A stretch of 59,518 bases of DNA from Melioribacteraceae bacterium (GCA_026983795.1 JALSTI010000127.1:1-59518); one strand, 5' to 3'. Shown: positions 9,025 to 18,156, numbered from the stretch's first letter. Notes: generated by a model from the sequence alone, not told the origin. Made by a program: numbers and translations.

Positions 9025-10130
9025 CTTATCTTGAATGACGCCAAGCTTATAATTACAAAAATTATTGTTAGTATATAAAAACGAATAACAACTTTAGGCT
9101 CTTCCCAGCCGAGCAATTCAAAATGATGATGGATAGGCGCCATTTTAAAAACTCTTTTACCTTGCCCAAATTTTTTCTTAGTATATTTAAAATACATTCT
9201 TTGAATAATCACCGATAAAGTCTCGACAAAAAATATTCCCCCTAAAATTGGAATCAGTAACTCTTTTTTAATTAAAATTGAAAGAATTCCAAATGAGCCG
9301 CCAAGAGCAAGAGAGCCTGTATCGCCCATAAAAATTTCGGCCGGATAGGTGTTGTACCATAAAAATCCCAATCCGGCGCCAATAAAGGCAGCAATAAAAA
9401 CCGTTAACTCTCCCGAACCGGGTAAATACATTACGTTGAGATAATCTGCATAAATTCTATTTCCGGTTACATAACCGATAATTCCCAGCGCTAACATTAC
9501 AATTAACATTGTACCGACAGCCAATCCGTCCAAACCATCCGTTAAATTAACGGCATTGGACGTAGCGGTAATAATAAAAATGACCATCGGGATGTAGAAG
9601 TAAGAAAAATCCCAATTCAAATTTTTAAAAAACGGAAGAGTTGTTTGTGTTGTATATTTTCCGAATTCCGGTAATAAATAAATCATTATGCCTATAAATA
9701 AACCGAGCAAAATTTGGCCCAATAATTTATATCTGGCAATTAATCCTTTTGAATATTTTTTTACTACTTTCAAATAATCGTCTATAAATCCAACAAACCC
9801 TAACCATATAGTACCAATCAGTACTAAAAGAATATATACACTTTTAATATCGCTCCATAAAAGCACGGGTACAACAACAGAAATTATTAAAATGATTCCG
9901 CCCATTGTCGGCGTTCCGGCTTTACTGAAATGAGTCTTGGGACCAACTTCCCTAATGGTTTCGCCGATTTGTTTTTTCCGCAAGTATGCAATTAATTTTG
10001 GACCAATATAAAAAGCTAAAAACAAAGCTGTAATTGCGGAAAGTGCCGATCTAAACGACAGAAATCTGAACACGTCGAAACCAGGCGGATTCCATGTTTT
10101 ATTTATATAATCAAACAAGTAATAAAACAT
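9021..10130 (-). CDS. mraY: Phospho-N-acetylmuramoyl-pentapeptide transferase MraY
   Basis: Integral membrane enzyme (about ten transmembrane segments) transferring phospho-MurNAc-pentapeptide to undecaprenyl phosphate to make lipid I. Family signatures are GTPTMGG, the catalytic GFIDDYLKV region, NLTDGLDGLA and the C-terminal APIHHHFE motif, all visible. Length 369 aa is typical. It lies 3 nt after the murF stop codon and overlaps murD by 4 nt. Confidence 0.97.
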   Translation of the reverse strand: MFYYLFDYINKTWNPPGFDVFRFLSFRSALSAITALFLAFYIGPKLIAYLRKKQIGETIREVGPKTHFSKAGTPTMGGIILIISVVVPVLLWSDIKSVYILLVLIGTIWLGFVGFIDDYLKVVKKYSKGLIARYKLLGQILLGLFIGIMIYLLPEFGKYTTQTTLPFFKNLNWDFSYFYIPMVIFIITATSNAVNLTDGLDGLAVGTMLIVMLALGIIGYVTGNRIYADYLNVMYLPGSGELTVFIAAFIGAGLGFLWYNTYPAEIFMGDTGSLALGGSFGILSILIKKELLIPILGGIFFVETLSVIIQRMYFKYTKKKFGQGKRVFKMAPIHHHFELLGWEEPKVVIRFYILTIIFVIISLASFKIR

Positions 10131-10133
10131 GAA

Positions 10134-11516
10134 TTATGCTTCCCTTAAAAATATTTTTAAAAATTCTTCCATTTTCATTCCCCGGGAACCTTTAAAAAGA
10201 ATTACCGAATTCACAAAATCATTCCTCTCCAAAAACTTTTTCAACGATTTTCTGGTTCTGAAATGCTTATGAAAAAACGATAATCCGTTCAGTTCATCGT
10301 CTAAATATTTCATAAACTTGCCGATGGTTAAAACCGAATTTATTTTGTTTTTCTTAATTAGTTTCGCTATATCTTTATGCAAGGAAACCGAATCTTTTCC
10401 TAATTCTAACATATCGCCAAGAATCACAATTTTATTTTTATAACTTTTAAAAAGACCAACCACTTCCAATGATTCTTTCATAGATTGCGGATTAGAATTA
10501 TACGTATCGTCAATAACTATTTTATCTTTAATATTTTTAATATTTAATCTTCCTTCAACCGATTTAATTTTTCGTGTGCCTTCAAGTATTTCTTTTTTGG
10601 ATAAACCGAGTTTTAATGCAACGGAAACCGCTGCAAGATAATTTTTAGCATTGGAAATACCTGGCATCGGTAATTCAACTTCAAAGCTTTTTTGTTGTGA
10701 GATTACTAGCAATCTCGTTTTAGCATCATGCGTAAATCCTAAAATTTTGCCTTTAATATCGGGATTGTTTTTAAATCCGAACGAAACCGTGTTTTCATAA
10801 TATTTTGCTTTTTTCTTTAATAGCGGATCATCCGTATTTATAAAAATTGTCCCGTTGTTTTTTAACGATTCGTTGAACAGAGCAATTTTCTCTTTTAAGA
10901 CGCCGTTTCTATCTTTCAAATACTCTAAGTGTGAATCGCCAATATTCGTGAGTAAAGCATAATCGGGCTGCGCTATTTTTGCAGTATATTCAATTTCACC
11001 AAAATGATTTGTGCCGTGTTCAAGAATCAATATTTCATGCTTTTCGTTTGTATTGAAAATGGTTAAAGGAACTCCGATTTGATTGTTATTATTAAGTACT
11101 GTTTTGTTAACCTTAAATCTACCGGAAAGCAGAGTATATAACATTTCCTTAGTTGTAGTTTTACCGTTGCTGCCGGAAATTGAAACAACTTTAGCATTTA
11201 ATTTATTTCTCCAAATATTTGCCAATTGTCCGTAAGCTTTCAACGTATTCTTAACGGTTATAATTGTTTTATCAACATCATCAAACTCATCAAGCCTTTT
11301 CATATTAATAACGACCGAACCGGCGCCTTTTTGTATTGCATCTTTTACAAAACTATGTCCGTCGAAATTTTTTCCTTTAATTGCAACGAAAGTACAATTC
11401 CGCTTAATTATTCTGGAATTAATCGACACATAAGAAGCCGATTTAAAAGCATCGGGATTATAAATAGTAGCCGAATTCAAATTAAACATATCTTCTAGCG
11501 TTATTTTAATTTTCAT
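10134..11516 (-). CDS. murF: UDP-N-acetylmuramoyl-tripeptide--D-alanyl-D-alanine ligase MurF
   Basis: Cytoplasmic Mur ligase adding D-Ala-D-Ala to complete the UDP-MurNAc pentapeptide. It shows the N-terminal domain motif SRIIKRNCTFVAIKG, the ATP loop GSNGKTTTKE at about 115-124, the TNIGDSHLEYL segment and the central DDTYNSNPQSM motif characteristic of MurF, then ILGDMLELG. The protein is Lys-rich compared with E. coli MurF but of usual length (460 aa). Its start overlaps the murE stop by 11 nt. Confidence 0.94.
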   Translation of the reverse strand: MKIKITLEDMFNLNSATIYNPDAFKSASYVSINSRIIKRNCTFVAIKGKNFDGHSFVKDAIQKGAGSVVINMKRLDEFDDVDKTIITVKNTLKAYGQLANIWRNKLNAKVVSISGSNGKTTTKEMLYTLLSGRFKVNKTVLNNNNQIGVPLTIFNTNEKHEILILEHGTNHFGEIEYTAKIAQPDYALLTNIGDSHLEYLKDRNGVLKEKIALFNESLKNNGTIFINTDDPLLKKKAKYYENTVSFGFKNNPDIKGKILGFTHDAKTRLLVISQQKSFEVELPMPGISNAKNYLAAVSVALKLGLSKKEILEGTRKIKSVEGRLNIKNIKDKIVIDDTYNSNPQSMKESLEVVGLFKSYKNKIVILGDMLELGKDSVSLHKDIAKLIKKNKINSVLTIGKFMKYLDDELNGLSFFHKHFRTRKSLKKFLERNDFVNSVILFKGSRGMKMEEFLKIFLREA

Positions 11517-12978
11517 ACAGATATTTCAGTGCTGTTTCCTTATCGGAAAAATGTTTTCTTTCACCTTTAATTTCCTGGTAATCTTCGTGACCTTTCCCGG
11601 CAATAAGAATAATGGAATTTGCAGGTGAATTTTTAATTGCATCTTTAATTGCTTCTTCACGGTTTTCTTTAACATTTATTTTACTGCTTGACATACCGGT
11701 TAATATATCGTTGATAATTTGCAAAGGGTCTTCGTCTCTGGGATTATCGGAAGTAACAATCACTTCATCGCTAAGCTGCTCGGCAATCTTTCCCATTTCA
11801 GGTCTCTTAAATTTATCCCTGTTACCGCCGCATCCGAAAACAGTAATTACGGGAAGTTTTTCTTTGTTAATATGATGAATCGCTTCAAGAGCTTCTTTCA
11901 AACTACCGGCTGTATGCGAATAATCTATAATTACTTTTTTTGTTTCATTTCCTAAAACTTCAAATCTTCCGGGAACCTGCGGCGTTGTATTGATGCCATT
12001 GATTATCAAATTGATATCAATCCCATTTAAAAACAAAGTTGCAAAAGCGGCAGTGGCGTTATAAGCATTAAACTTTCCTATTAATTTTGTGTTTAAACTA
12101 TATTTTGAATCTAAATAGTTTATATTAAATCTTGTTCCGTTAAAATCATATTCCAAATCGGAAATACTAAAATCGGCGCCGGAGCTTGTACCGTATGTTT
12201 TAATTTCCGCTTTAGTATCTACTATCAGATTTTTCCAATTTTTATCGTCGCTATTTAAGATAGCTGTCGCTTGAGGTTTCAGGTTATCGAAAAGTATTTT
12301 TTTTGCATCAAGATAATTTTCGAAGGTTCCGTGATAATCCATATGATCCGAAGTGATGTTGGTAAAAATCGCATAATCGAAATCCAAATAATCGACCCGG
12401 TTCAGCTTAAGGGAATGGGAAGAAACTTCCATTACGCAATGAGTGCATTTCTCTTCAACCATCTCATTCATAAGTTTATTAATAACATAAGCTTCGGGAG
12501 TAGTTAAACTTGATTTAATTTCTCTATTGCCGATTATGTATTTATTCGTTCCCAACAGACCTGATTTAACTCCAGCCGTTTTTAAAATGTTATGCAAATA
12601 GTAAGATGTAGTAGTTTTTCCTTTTGTGCCGGTAATTCCTATTAATTTTAATTTAGCGGAAGGATTGTTGTAAAAAACTTTGGAAATTTCCGCAATACTT
12701 TTTCTGGAATTTTTAACGACAATTTTTACGACATCATTTTTCACAAACAATTCATCAGGTAGATTAGAGTTTTCTTCAATTACAACTGCGGCAGCACCAT
12801 TAGCCACAGCATCGCTTACGTATAAATGACCGTCGGTTTTAAATCCTTTAACGGCAATAAACATACTACCTTTTTTTATTTCCTTTGAATTAATCGTCAA
12901 GCTTTTTATTTCCTTATTTTCCGCTTCGCCTGCAACTTGAACAATGTTTATTTTGTTTAACAATTCAATCAGTTTCAT
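11506..12978 (-). CDS. murE: UDP-MurNAc-L-Ala-D-Glu:meso-diaminopimelate ligase MurE
   Basis: Cytoplasmic Mur ligase adding the third peptide residue. The ATP loop is GTKGKTTTS at about 117-125; the carbamylated-lysine/metal region contains TSDHMDYHG. The specificity motif reads DNPR at 411-414, which in characterised MurE enzymes denotes meso-diaminopimelate rather than L-lysine, so a Gram-negative-type A1gamma peptidoglycan is expected. AGKGHEDYQ near the C-terminus is also diagnostic. Start and preceding ftsI stop share one base (TAATG). Confidence 0.96.
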   Translation of the reverse strand: MKLIELLNKINIVQVAGEAENKEIKSLTINSKEIKKGSMFIAVKGFKTDGHLYVSDAVANGAAAVVIEENSNLPDELFVKNDVVKIVVKNSRKSIAEISKVFYNNPSAKLKLIGITGTKGKTTTSYYLHNILKTAGVKSGLLGTNKYIIGNREIKSSLTTPEAYVINKLMNEMVEEKCTHCVMEVSSHSLKLNRVDYLDFDYAIFTNITSDHMDYHGTFENYLDAKKILFDNLKPQATAILNSDDKNWKNLIVDTKAEIKTYGTSSGADFSISDLEYDFNGTRFNINYLDSKYSLNTKLIGKFNAYNATAAFATLFLNGIDINLIINGINTTPQVPGRFEVLGNETKKVIIDYSHTAGSLKEALEAIHHINKEKLPVITVFGCGGNRDKFKRPEMGKIAEQLSDEVIVTSDNPRDEDPLQIINDILTGMSSSKINVKENREEAIKDAIKNSPANSIILIAGKGHEDYQEIKGERKHFSDKETALKYLYEN

Positions 12979-15002
12979 TAATTACCTGGAAAAGATTTAA
13001 CTGAATTTTTCGAATTACAAATAATCTTACAAATCATTCCATTAGTTATTCTGGTCCCGGGTTTAATGCTTTGGTTGCGCACTTTCCCTTCCCCTTTAAT
13101 TTCAAACTCAATACCAAGATTAGTCAGAATTGAAATTGCTTCCCGCAACGATTTATTTTTCAGGCTTGGCATTGTAAAACGGTTGCTCATAGTTTTTGTT
13201 TTTGAACCCTCTTTGTATTTACCGAGATCGGAAGTTGTTAGCGCTCCGATTTTCTCATGTTTTTTATTACTTAAAATTTCTTCTGCTATTGAATTTTGAT
13301 TACGGATTATTTTATTTTTCTCATTAATTAAGTTATCGTCGTATTCTAAAATTTTCCTCATAGTTTCGCGAAAAATAGGGGCGGCAACTTGCCCTCCGTA
13401 ACGTCCGATTTCGGGAGAATCGACTAAAACAAAACATAAAAGTTTAGGATTTTTTACTGGCAGAAATCCGATAAACGACGAATTATAATATTTATTTGAA
13501 TACTTACCGTTAATTAATTTTTGTGACGTTCCGGTTTTGCCGCCGACATATACATCCGGCAATTGTGCTTTAACACCGGTACCGTTTTCAACAACGCCTA
13601 GCAGCATTTTTTTAATTTCGCCGGAAGTCTTGTCTCCTATTACTCTTCTTATAACTTCCTTCCCGCCTTTTTTTATAACATTACCTTGCCGGTCAATAAT
13701 TTTCTTAACGACAAAAGGTTTTAACAAATATCCGCCGTTTACTAAAGCGCTGTATGCCGTAACCATTTGCATTGGAGTAACAGAAACCTCGTAACCATGG
13801 GAAATAAATGCTTTTGAAATAGCAGAATAGGAATATGGTTTTTTTAGCAATCCTGCCGTTTCGCCGGGTAAATCCACTTCCGTAATATTACCGAAACCAA
13901 AATCTCTTAAGCCTTTATAGAAATCCCTTGAATTTATTCTTTCGCTTAGTTTAACAATACCCACGTTGCTTGAGTGTTCAAGTATTTCGGATACGGTTAA
14001 TTTTTTAAATTTATGAGTATCCCGTATCCAAGCTCCTTTCAACCTGAACTTTCCGTTTTCGGTATTAATAATTTCCGTAGGTCTAACAAGATGCTTTTCC
14101 AATAAAATTGCCATAACAATCGATTTCATAGTTGATCCGGGTTCATAAGTATCGGTTACAAATCTGTTTCTTCTAACGGACGACCCATATTTGTTATATT
14201 TGCCCGGATCATATTCGGGTATGCTTGTAAGCGCTAAAAGTTCGCCTGTATTGGGATTTATTATTATTCCAATACCCGATTTACCTTTGTATTTTTTTAT
14301 CCCTTTGCTTAATTCTTCCGTTAAAATTTTTTGATAAACTTTATTCAACGTAAGAATTACATCATTTCCGGGAACAGGATTTTCGGAATGATCGTAATCT
14401 ACCGTTACTTTTCTGCCGATAACATCATTTTCAATAAGAATGTAACCGTTTTTGCCGGTAAGGTATTTATTATATTCTTTTTCAATTCCGCCAATTCCAA
14501 CGGATTGTTTGTTTACGGCGCCCAGAACATGCCCGGCTAAAGATTTATACGGATACAATCTTGTAAAATCCTGGACTTTATAAAATCCATCGACGACAAA
14601 ATTTTTAAGTAAGTAAACTTTTTCTTGCGATATTTTTCTTTCCAAACAAATATTTCCTTTTCCTTTCGAAATTTTATTTTTGTAATAACTAGCCGGTTTC
14701 CCAAATATTTCGCTCAATTTTTTGCTTAATTTTATTTTTTTACGTTTATTTCTTTTAGTATTCAACATTCTGCAATCGGCAAACAAGGAATTGTCTTGTC
14801 TTGTATAAGCTAAAATTTCCCCGTTTCTGTCTTTAATTGTTCCGCGCTCGGCTTTAATAGTATAAATTTTATTTTGTTGTTTATCAGCTTGTGATTTATA
14901 TTTATTATGATCGGAAATTTGGATAAAAAACAAGCTTGCGCCAAGTACTATGTACGTTATGAAAATAAAAACCGTAAGAATTAATGCACGCGAATTAATC
15001 AT
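12978..15002 (-). CDS. ftsI: Septal class B penicillin-binding protein FtsI/PBP3 with C-terminal PASTA domain
   Basis: Septal D,D-transpeptidase acting with FtsW. One N-terminal membrane anchor (about residues 7-28), a PBP dimerisation/pedestal domain (ERGTIKDRNGEILA), then the transpeptidase domain with the three active-site motifs STMK (290-293), SSN (344-346) and KTGT (488-491). Residues about 610-670 form a PASTA domain (MPSLKNKSLREAISILTNLG...). A PASTA domain on FtsI is absent from proteobacterial FtsI but known from Firmicutes and some Bacteroidota/Chlorobiota. Length 674 aa fits that architecture. It overlaps ftsL by 8 nt. Confidence 0.95.
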   Translation of the reverse strand: MINSRALILTVFIFITYIVLGASLFFIQISDHNKYKSQADKQQNKIYTIKAERGTIKDRNGEILAYTRQDNSLFADCRMLNTKRNKRKKIKLSKKLSEIFGKPASYYKNKISKGKGNICLERKISQEKVYLLKNFVVDGFYKVQDFTRLYPYKSLAGHVLGAVNKQSVGIGGIEKEYNKYLTGKNGYILIENDVIGRKVTVDYDHSENPVPGNDVILTLNKVYQKILTEELSKGIKKYKGKSGIGIIINPNTGELLALTSIPEYDPGKYNKYGSSVRRNRFVTDTYEPGSTMKSIVMAILLEKHLVRPTEIINTENGKFRLKGAWIRDTHKFKKLTVSEILEHSSNVGIVKLSERINSRDFYKGLRDFGFGNITEVDLPGETAGLLKKPYSYSAISKAFISHGYEVSVTPMQMVTAYSALVNGGYLLKPFVVKKIIDRQGNVIKKGGKEVIRRVIGDKTSGEIKKMLLGVVENGTGVKAQLPDVYVGGKTGTSQKLINGKYSNKYYNSSFIGFLPVKNPKLLCFVLVDSPEIGRYGGQVAAPIFRETMRKILEYDDNLINEKNKIIRNQNSIAEEILSNKKHEKIGALTTSDLGKYKEGSKTKTMSNRFTMPSLKNKSLREAISILTNLGIEFEIKGEGKVRNQSIKPGTRITNGMICKIICNSKNSVKSFPGN

Positions 15003-15321
15003 ATTTATGCTTAATTATATTTTCAATTACTCCAATTTTTGTTTTATCTATATGCAATACATTTTTTTCACCGGCTTTAACCAGTCCCAATCTCTTTTGC
15101 GCTTTAGAAATTATTACATCTTCGGAAGATAATTTTTGTATTTCCACCTTAGAGGATTCCAATTCGTCTTCCAAATTTTTCAGTAAAATTGTTTTATCGC
15201 TTTTCAGAGAATTTAATTTTTTAATTTGATCCAAACTATACACGTGTATAAACAATAGTGGAATTGCGGTAACTATTGCTATAAGCAGCTGTTTTAAAAA
15301 TATCTTATTCTTTTTCTTCAT
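14995..15321 (-). CDS. ftsL: Cell division protein FtsL-like
   Basis: Small bitopic protein of 108 aa: Lys-rich cytoplasmic N-terminus, one transmembrane segment (about residues 10-30), then a heptad-like coiled coil (SLDQIKKLNSLKSDKTILLKN...) and a short C-terminal segment containing KRLGLVKAG. This architecture and its place between rsmH and ftsI identify FtsL, which stabilises FtsQ and the FtsW-FtsI pair. Primary sequence alone is too divergent for a firm family call. It overlaps rsmH by 4 nt and ftsI by 8 nt. Confidence 0.85.
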   Translation of the reverse strand: MKKKNKIFLKQLLIAIVTAIPLLFIHVYSLDQIKKLNSLKSDKTILLKNLEDELESSKVEIQKLSSEDVIISKAQKRLGLVKAGEKNVLHIDKTKIGVIENIIKHKYD

Positions 15322-16238
15322 ATTTTTTCCGCCACTCTCATTTTAGCGCTTCTGGCACGCCTGTTTTCCTGAACTTCTTTTTCAGAAGGCGTTATTGGCT
15401 TACGCGTAATAATATTTAACCTTGCTTTTTTATCGCAAACGCAGACCGGTAATTCGGGCGGACAAACACAATCCAAACTTTCGTATTTGAAAAATTCTTT
15501 TACTATTCTGTCTTCCAATGAATGGTATGAAATAATAACAATTCTGCCGCCTTCTTTTAATAAACCTACAGCTTCTTCCAAAAATAATTTTAGCTTTTCA
15601 ATTTCTTGATTTACGTATATTCTGAACGCTTGAAAAACCTTGGAAATAGTTTTATATGAATTATGTTTGGGAATAACCGATTCAATTACATCGCGCAATT
15701 GAAAAGTTGTTATAATTTCAGAATTTGTTCTTTGTTCTACAATCTTTTTTGAAATAGCTTTTGCTTGGCGGACTTCACCCAAAAATTTCAGAATTTTATA
15801 TAATTCGGTTTGAGATAATTTATTTATCAGTTTGTAGGCTGGTATACCTGCGGATTTATCCATTCGCAGATCTAACGTAGTATCTTTTCGATATGTAAAA
15901 CCGGAGTTTTTTTCATCGAGTTGAACGGACGAAACTCCTAAGTCGGCAAATATTCCATCGTAACCGTTAATAAATTCTATCATAGATATTTTCTTAATAT
16001 CGGTAAAATCTGTATTAAATAATCTTACTCTGAAATCACCGCTAAATAATTCCTTGCAATGCAAAAAAGCAGTTTTGTCTTTGTCGGTGCCGACTAAAAT
16101 GGCATTGCTATTTAGATTTTTTAGTAATTCAGAAGCGTGTCCTCCATAACCAATTGTTGCGTCAAAATAAGTCCCGGACCTGTTAGTAACCAGATAATTA
16201 ATACTTTCAGTCAACATTACCGGAATATGTAAACTCAT
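15318..16238 (-). CDS. rsmH: 16S rRNA (cytosine(1402)-N(4))-methyltransferase RsmH (MraW)
   Basis: SAM-dependent methyltransferase modifying C1402 in the P site of 16S rRNA. Signatures: HIPVMLTESINYL at the N-terminus, the SAM loop DATIGYGGHASELL, the GIFADLGVSSVQLD motif with the following GFTYRKDTTLDLRMD, and ISYHSLEDRIVKEFF near the C-terminus. Length 306 aa is normal. It overlaps mraZ by 4 nt and ftsL by 4 nt, the standard order at the head of dcw clusters. Confidence 0.97.
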   Translation of the reverse strand: MSLHIPVMLTESINYLVTNRSGTYFDATIGYGGHASELLKNLNSNAILVGTDKDKTAFLHCKELFSGDFRVRLFNTDFTDIKKISMIEFINGYDGIFADLGVSSVQLDEKNSGFTYRKDTTLDLRMDKSAGIPAYKLINKLSQTELYKILKFLGEVRQAKAISKKIVEQRTNSEIITTFQLRDVIESVIPKHNSYKTISKVFQAFRIYVNQEIEKLKLFLEEAVGLLKEGGRIVIISYHSLEDRIVKEFFKYESLDCVCPPELPVCVCDKKARLNIITRKPITPSEKEVQENRRARSAKMRVAEKI

Positions 16239-16684
16239 TCCTTTCGCATTTTCATTACTTCGCGTGCAATTTCTTCGTAAGGCATATGATTTTCTTTTAT
16301 ATATTCATCATAAGTTTCAGGATTCCAAATTTCTATTTTTTTCCCGGCTCCAAGAATAAAAACCTCTTTTTCTATACCGGCAAATTCAATCAAACTTTTA
16401 GGGATAGTTAATCTCGACTGTGAATCCAGTTTATCTTCGGCAGCTTCTTGAAGGAACATTCTTAAAAACATCGCTTCTTTGGGGTCGAATGTATTAAGCT
16501 GATTTAGTTTATGTGCGACCAATTCCTTCCATTGATCCATAGGATAAACATCAATACATTTTTCGGTTCCTCTGGTTAAAACGAAAGCGTCATTTGCCTC
16601 GGGATTGATAAATTTCCTTAATTTAGCAGGAATACTTACCCTACCTTTGGAATCGATTGAATATTTGAAACTACCTAAAAACAT
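16235..16684 (-). CDS. mraZ: Transcriptional regulator MraZ
   Basis: First gene of the dcw operon. It has two SpoVT/AbrB-like swapped-hairpin domains, each with the family motif: SIDSKGRVSIPAKLR in the first and KLDSQSRLTIPKSL in the second. MraZ forms a ring-shaped oligomer that binds TGGG-type boxes upstream of its own gene and represses the operon in characterised species. Length 149 aa is typical. Matching TGGGGA boxes occur in the upstream region (see 16717-16762). Confidence 0.96.
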   Translation of the reverse strand: MFLGSFKYSIDSKGRVSIPAKLRKFINPEANDAFVLTRGTEKCIDVYPMDQWKELVAHKLNQLNTFDPKEAMFLRMFLQEAAEDKLDSQSRLTIPKSLIEFAGIEKEVFILGAGKKIEIWNPETYDEYIKENHMPYEEIAREVMKMRKE

Positions 16685-16716
16685 AATTTGACATTATTTG
16701 GAATTATTCAACATTT

Positions 16717-16759
16717 TTCCCCACTGAGTTGCAAAATAACTGTTTTTTTTGGGGAAAGT
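16717..16759 (-). promoter_or_regulatory. Putative MraZ operator: two TGGGGA boxes in inverted orientation
   Basis: AGTGGGGAA reads on the minus strand at 16725-16717, just downstream of the -10, and TGGGGAAAGT reads on the plus strand at 16750-16759, overlapping the -35. MraZ is known to bind repeated TGGG boxes in front of mraZ. In characterised species the boxes are direct repeats; here the two visible boxes face each other (TTTCCCCA...TGGGGAAA in the transcribed direction). Confidence 0.45.
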
Positions 16760-16762
16760 CAA
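16733..16762 (-). promoter_or_regulatory. Putative sigma70-like promoter of the dcw operon
   Basis: On the minus strand a -35 element TTGACT (16762-16757) and a -10-like TATTTT (16738-16733) are separated by 18 bp, placing a start site near 16726, about 40 nt before the mraZ ATG. The -35 matches TTGACA in five of six positions, the -10 four of six. There is no better candidate in the 147-bp gap. Confidence 0.5.
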
Positions 16763-16831
16763 GTACTTTTAAAAAAATAATTAATAAGAGGCGAAAATGA
16801 ACGGATAGAATGAGTTTTTAAACTGAAGAAA

Positions 16832-17197
16832 CTATAAAATACTGTGCCTTTTCTCTACAACTTTAACAATATTTCTAAATTCCGAATGAAACGGAAGACA
16901 TATTCCCATTTTATATCCTACAACTCTAACCCTTAACTTTTTTCCGGGAATCAGCTTTCGTTGTAATTCTTCGGAGTCGTTTTTTCCAAACAAGCTATTA
17001 TCTTCATTTACAAAGGTTTCATTTTTGGTTAATATCAATCTTCTTGTGTTGCCGGATGAGTTAATTACTTTTACTCTGCCTGTTATTACAATATCCAAAT
17101 CTTTTTCCGTGAGAAACGATTCGAAATATAAAGAACCGACAAAGATAAGCAGAGCAATAATAAATAATCCGAAAATAAATTTAAATCCTGCGCCCAT
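16832..17197 (-). CDS. Small membrane-anchored protein, resembles DUF1523 family
   Basis: A 121-aa protein with one N-terminal transmembrane segment (about residues 5-24) and an extracytoplasmic beta-rich domain. The part from VFKNED-like FVNEDNSLFGK through VRVVGYKMGICLPFHSEFRNIVKV resembles my memory of DUF1523 proteins (NED...GK...S.DL...L..GK..R.KV.GW), small membrane proteins of unknown function; this is from memory and needs a profile search. It lies 147 bp upstream of mraZ on the same strand, without a visible terminator between, and diverges from the TPR gene at 17415. Confidence 0.6.
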   Translation of the reverse strand: MGAGFKFIFGLFIIALLIFVGSLYFESFLTEKDLDIVITGRVKVINSSGNTRRLILTKNETFVNEDNSLFGKNDSEELQRKLIPGKKLRVRVVGYKMGICLPFHSEFRNIVKVVEKRHSIL

Positions 17198-17414
17198 TTT
17201 TTCAATCCTGTCTGTTTAGAAATAATTTTATGTGCAAATATAAACAGATTGTAACAAATAACAATTTTCATCGAAAATTGTATTAATAATGCTGACGGTT
17301 TTTTTTAGCAAAATTCTGTTTATAAAAGAAAATTTTTAAAAACTCATACTTTTTGCTCTATATTAATTTTGTACTACTTGCTAATCTAAAGCAATAGCCA
17401 GGCAAATTGATTTA

Positions 17415-18029
17415 GTGAAAACCATTAAACTAAACTTAGATGAAATTGAGTTAAATTTATTCCCGAAATTATATGATGACTATTTAATTGCAGGAAAATT
17501 ATATCAAAAATTAAAAGATTCTGATTCCGCATTTTCTATTTTCTCCCAAGCCATTAAATCAAACCCCGATGAACCGGCAATATATTTTGAGAGAGGTAAA
17601 TTATATTTTAGCAAGAAATTATACCTTAAGGCACTGGAAGATTTTAATAAAGTTATTTCTTTGGAAAATTCCAATGGATATTTTTATTTTTGGAGGGGTT
17701 TTACGAATATGAAACTCGAGAGGTTTAAACAAGCAAAGGAAGATTATGATAAATCCATTCAATTCATTAACCCAACCGAAACACCTTTTGAAGTACTCAC
17801 GCTTTTTTATTTATTCAGAGGCATAGCAAATTATTTGCTGAATAACCTTATTGGAGCTATCATCGATTATGATTTGGTTATTAAATCGAACCCATCGTTG
17901 CCTGAAACTTATTTTTTAAGAGGATTTGCAAACTTTGAGCTAAACGAATACGAAAAAGCAATTTCCGATTGGAAAAAATCTATATTACTCGGTAAAGACA
18001 ACGCATTAGAATTTATCTTTAATATTTAA
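17415..18029 (+). CDS. TPR repeat protein (GTG start)
   Basis: A 204-aa protein without signal peptide or membrane segment, built from about five tetratricopeptide repeats (for example AIYFERGKLYFSKKLYLKALEDFNKVI and ETYFLRGFANFELNEYEKAISDWKKSI). TPRs usually mediate protein-protein contacts; no partner can be named. It begins with GTG; no ATG exists near the N-terminus in frame and the Shine-Dalgarno is poor. It is the only plus-strand gene before 39.7 kb and is transcribed away from the minus-strand gene at 16832. Confidence 0.75.
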   Translation: MKTIKLNLDEIELNLFPKLYDDYLIAGKLYQKLKDSDSAFSIFSQAIKSNPDEPAIYFERGKLYFSKKLYLKALEDFNKVISLENSNGYFYFWRGFTNMKLERFKQAKEDYDKSIQFINPTETPFEVLTLFYLFRGIANYLLNNLIGAIIDYDLVIKSNPSLPETYFLRGFANFELNEYEKAISDWKKSILLGKDNALEFIFNI

Positions 18030-18077
18030 ATTAAAATCATTAATATGCAAATTACACTCGATATTCCCAATTAGCTG

Positions 18078-18150
18078 AGCCATCTAGCGGACTCGAACCG
18101 CTGACCTGCTCATTACGAGTGAGCTGCTCTACCAACTGAGCTAAGATGGC
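18078..18150 (-). tRNA. tRNA-Thr (anticodon CGT)
   Basis: On the minus strand a 73-nt cloverleaf folds: acceptor GCCATCT/AGATGGC, D arm GCTC-AGTTGGTA-GAGC, anticodon arm GCTCA-CTCGTAA-TGAGC giving anticodon CGT (reads ACG), variable AGGTC, T arm AGCGG-TTCGAGT-CCGCT, discriminator T. CCA is not encoded. Its 5' end lies only 6 nt after the stop codon of the 31-aa gene upstream, so it is probably released by RNase P from a shared transcript. Confidence 0.95.
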
Positions 18151-18156
18151 TTGAAA

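Noticed and set aside
17086-17271. 61-aa minus-strand ORF upstream of the DUF1523-like gene
   Set aside because: It overlaps the DUF1523-like gene in another frame and lacks a ribosome binding site.
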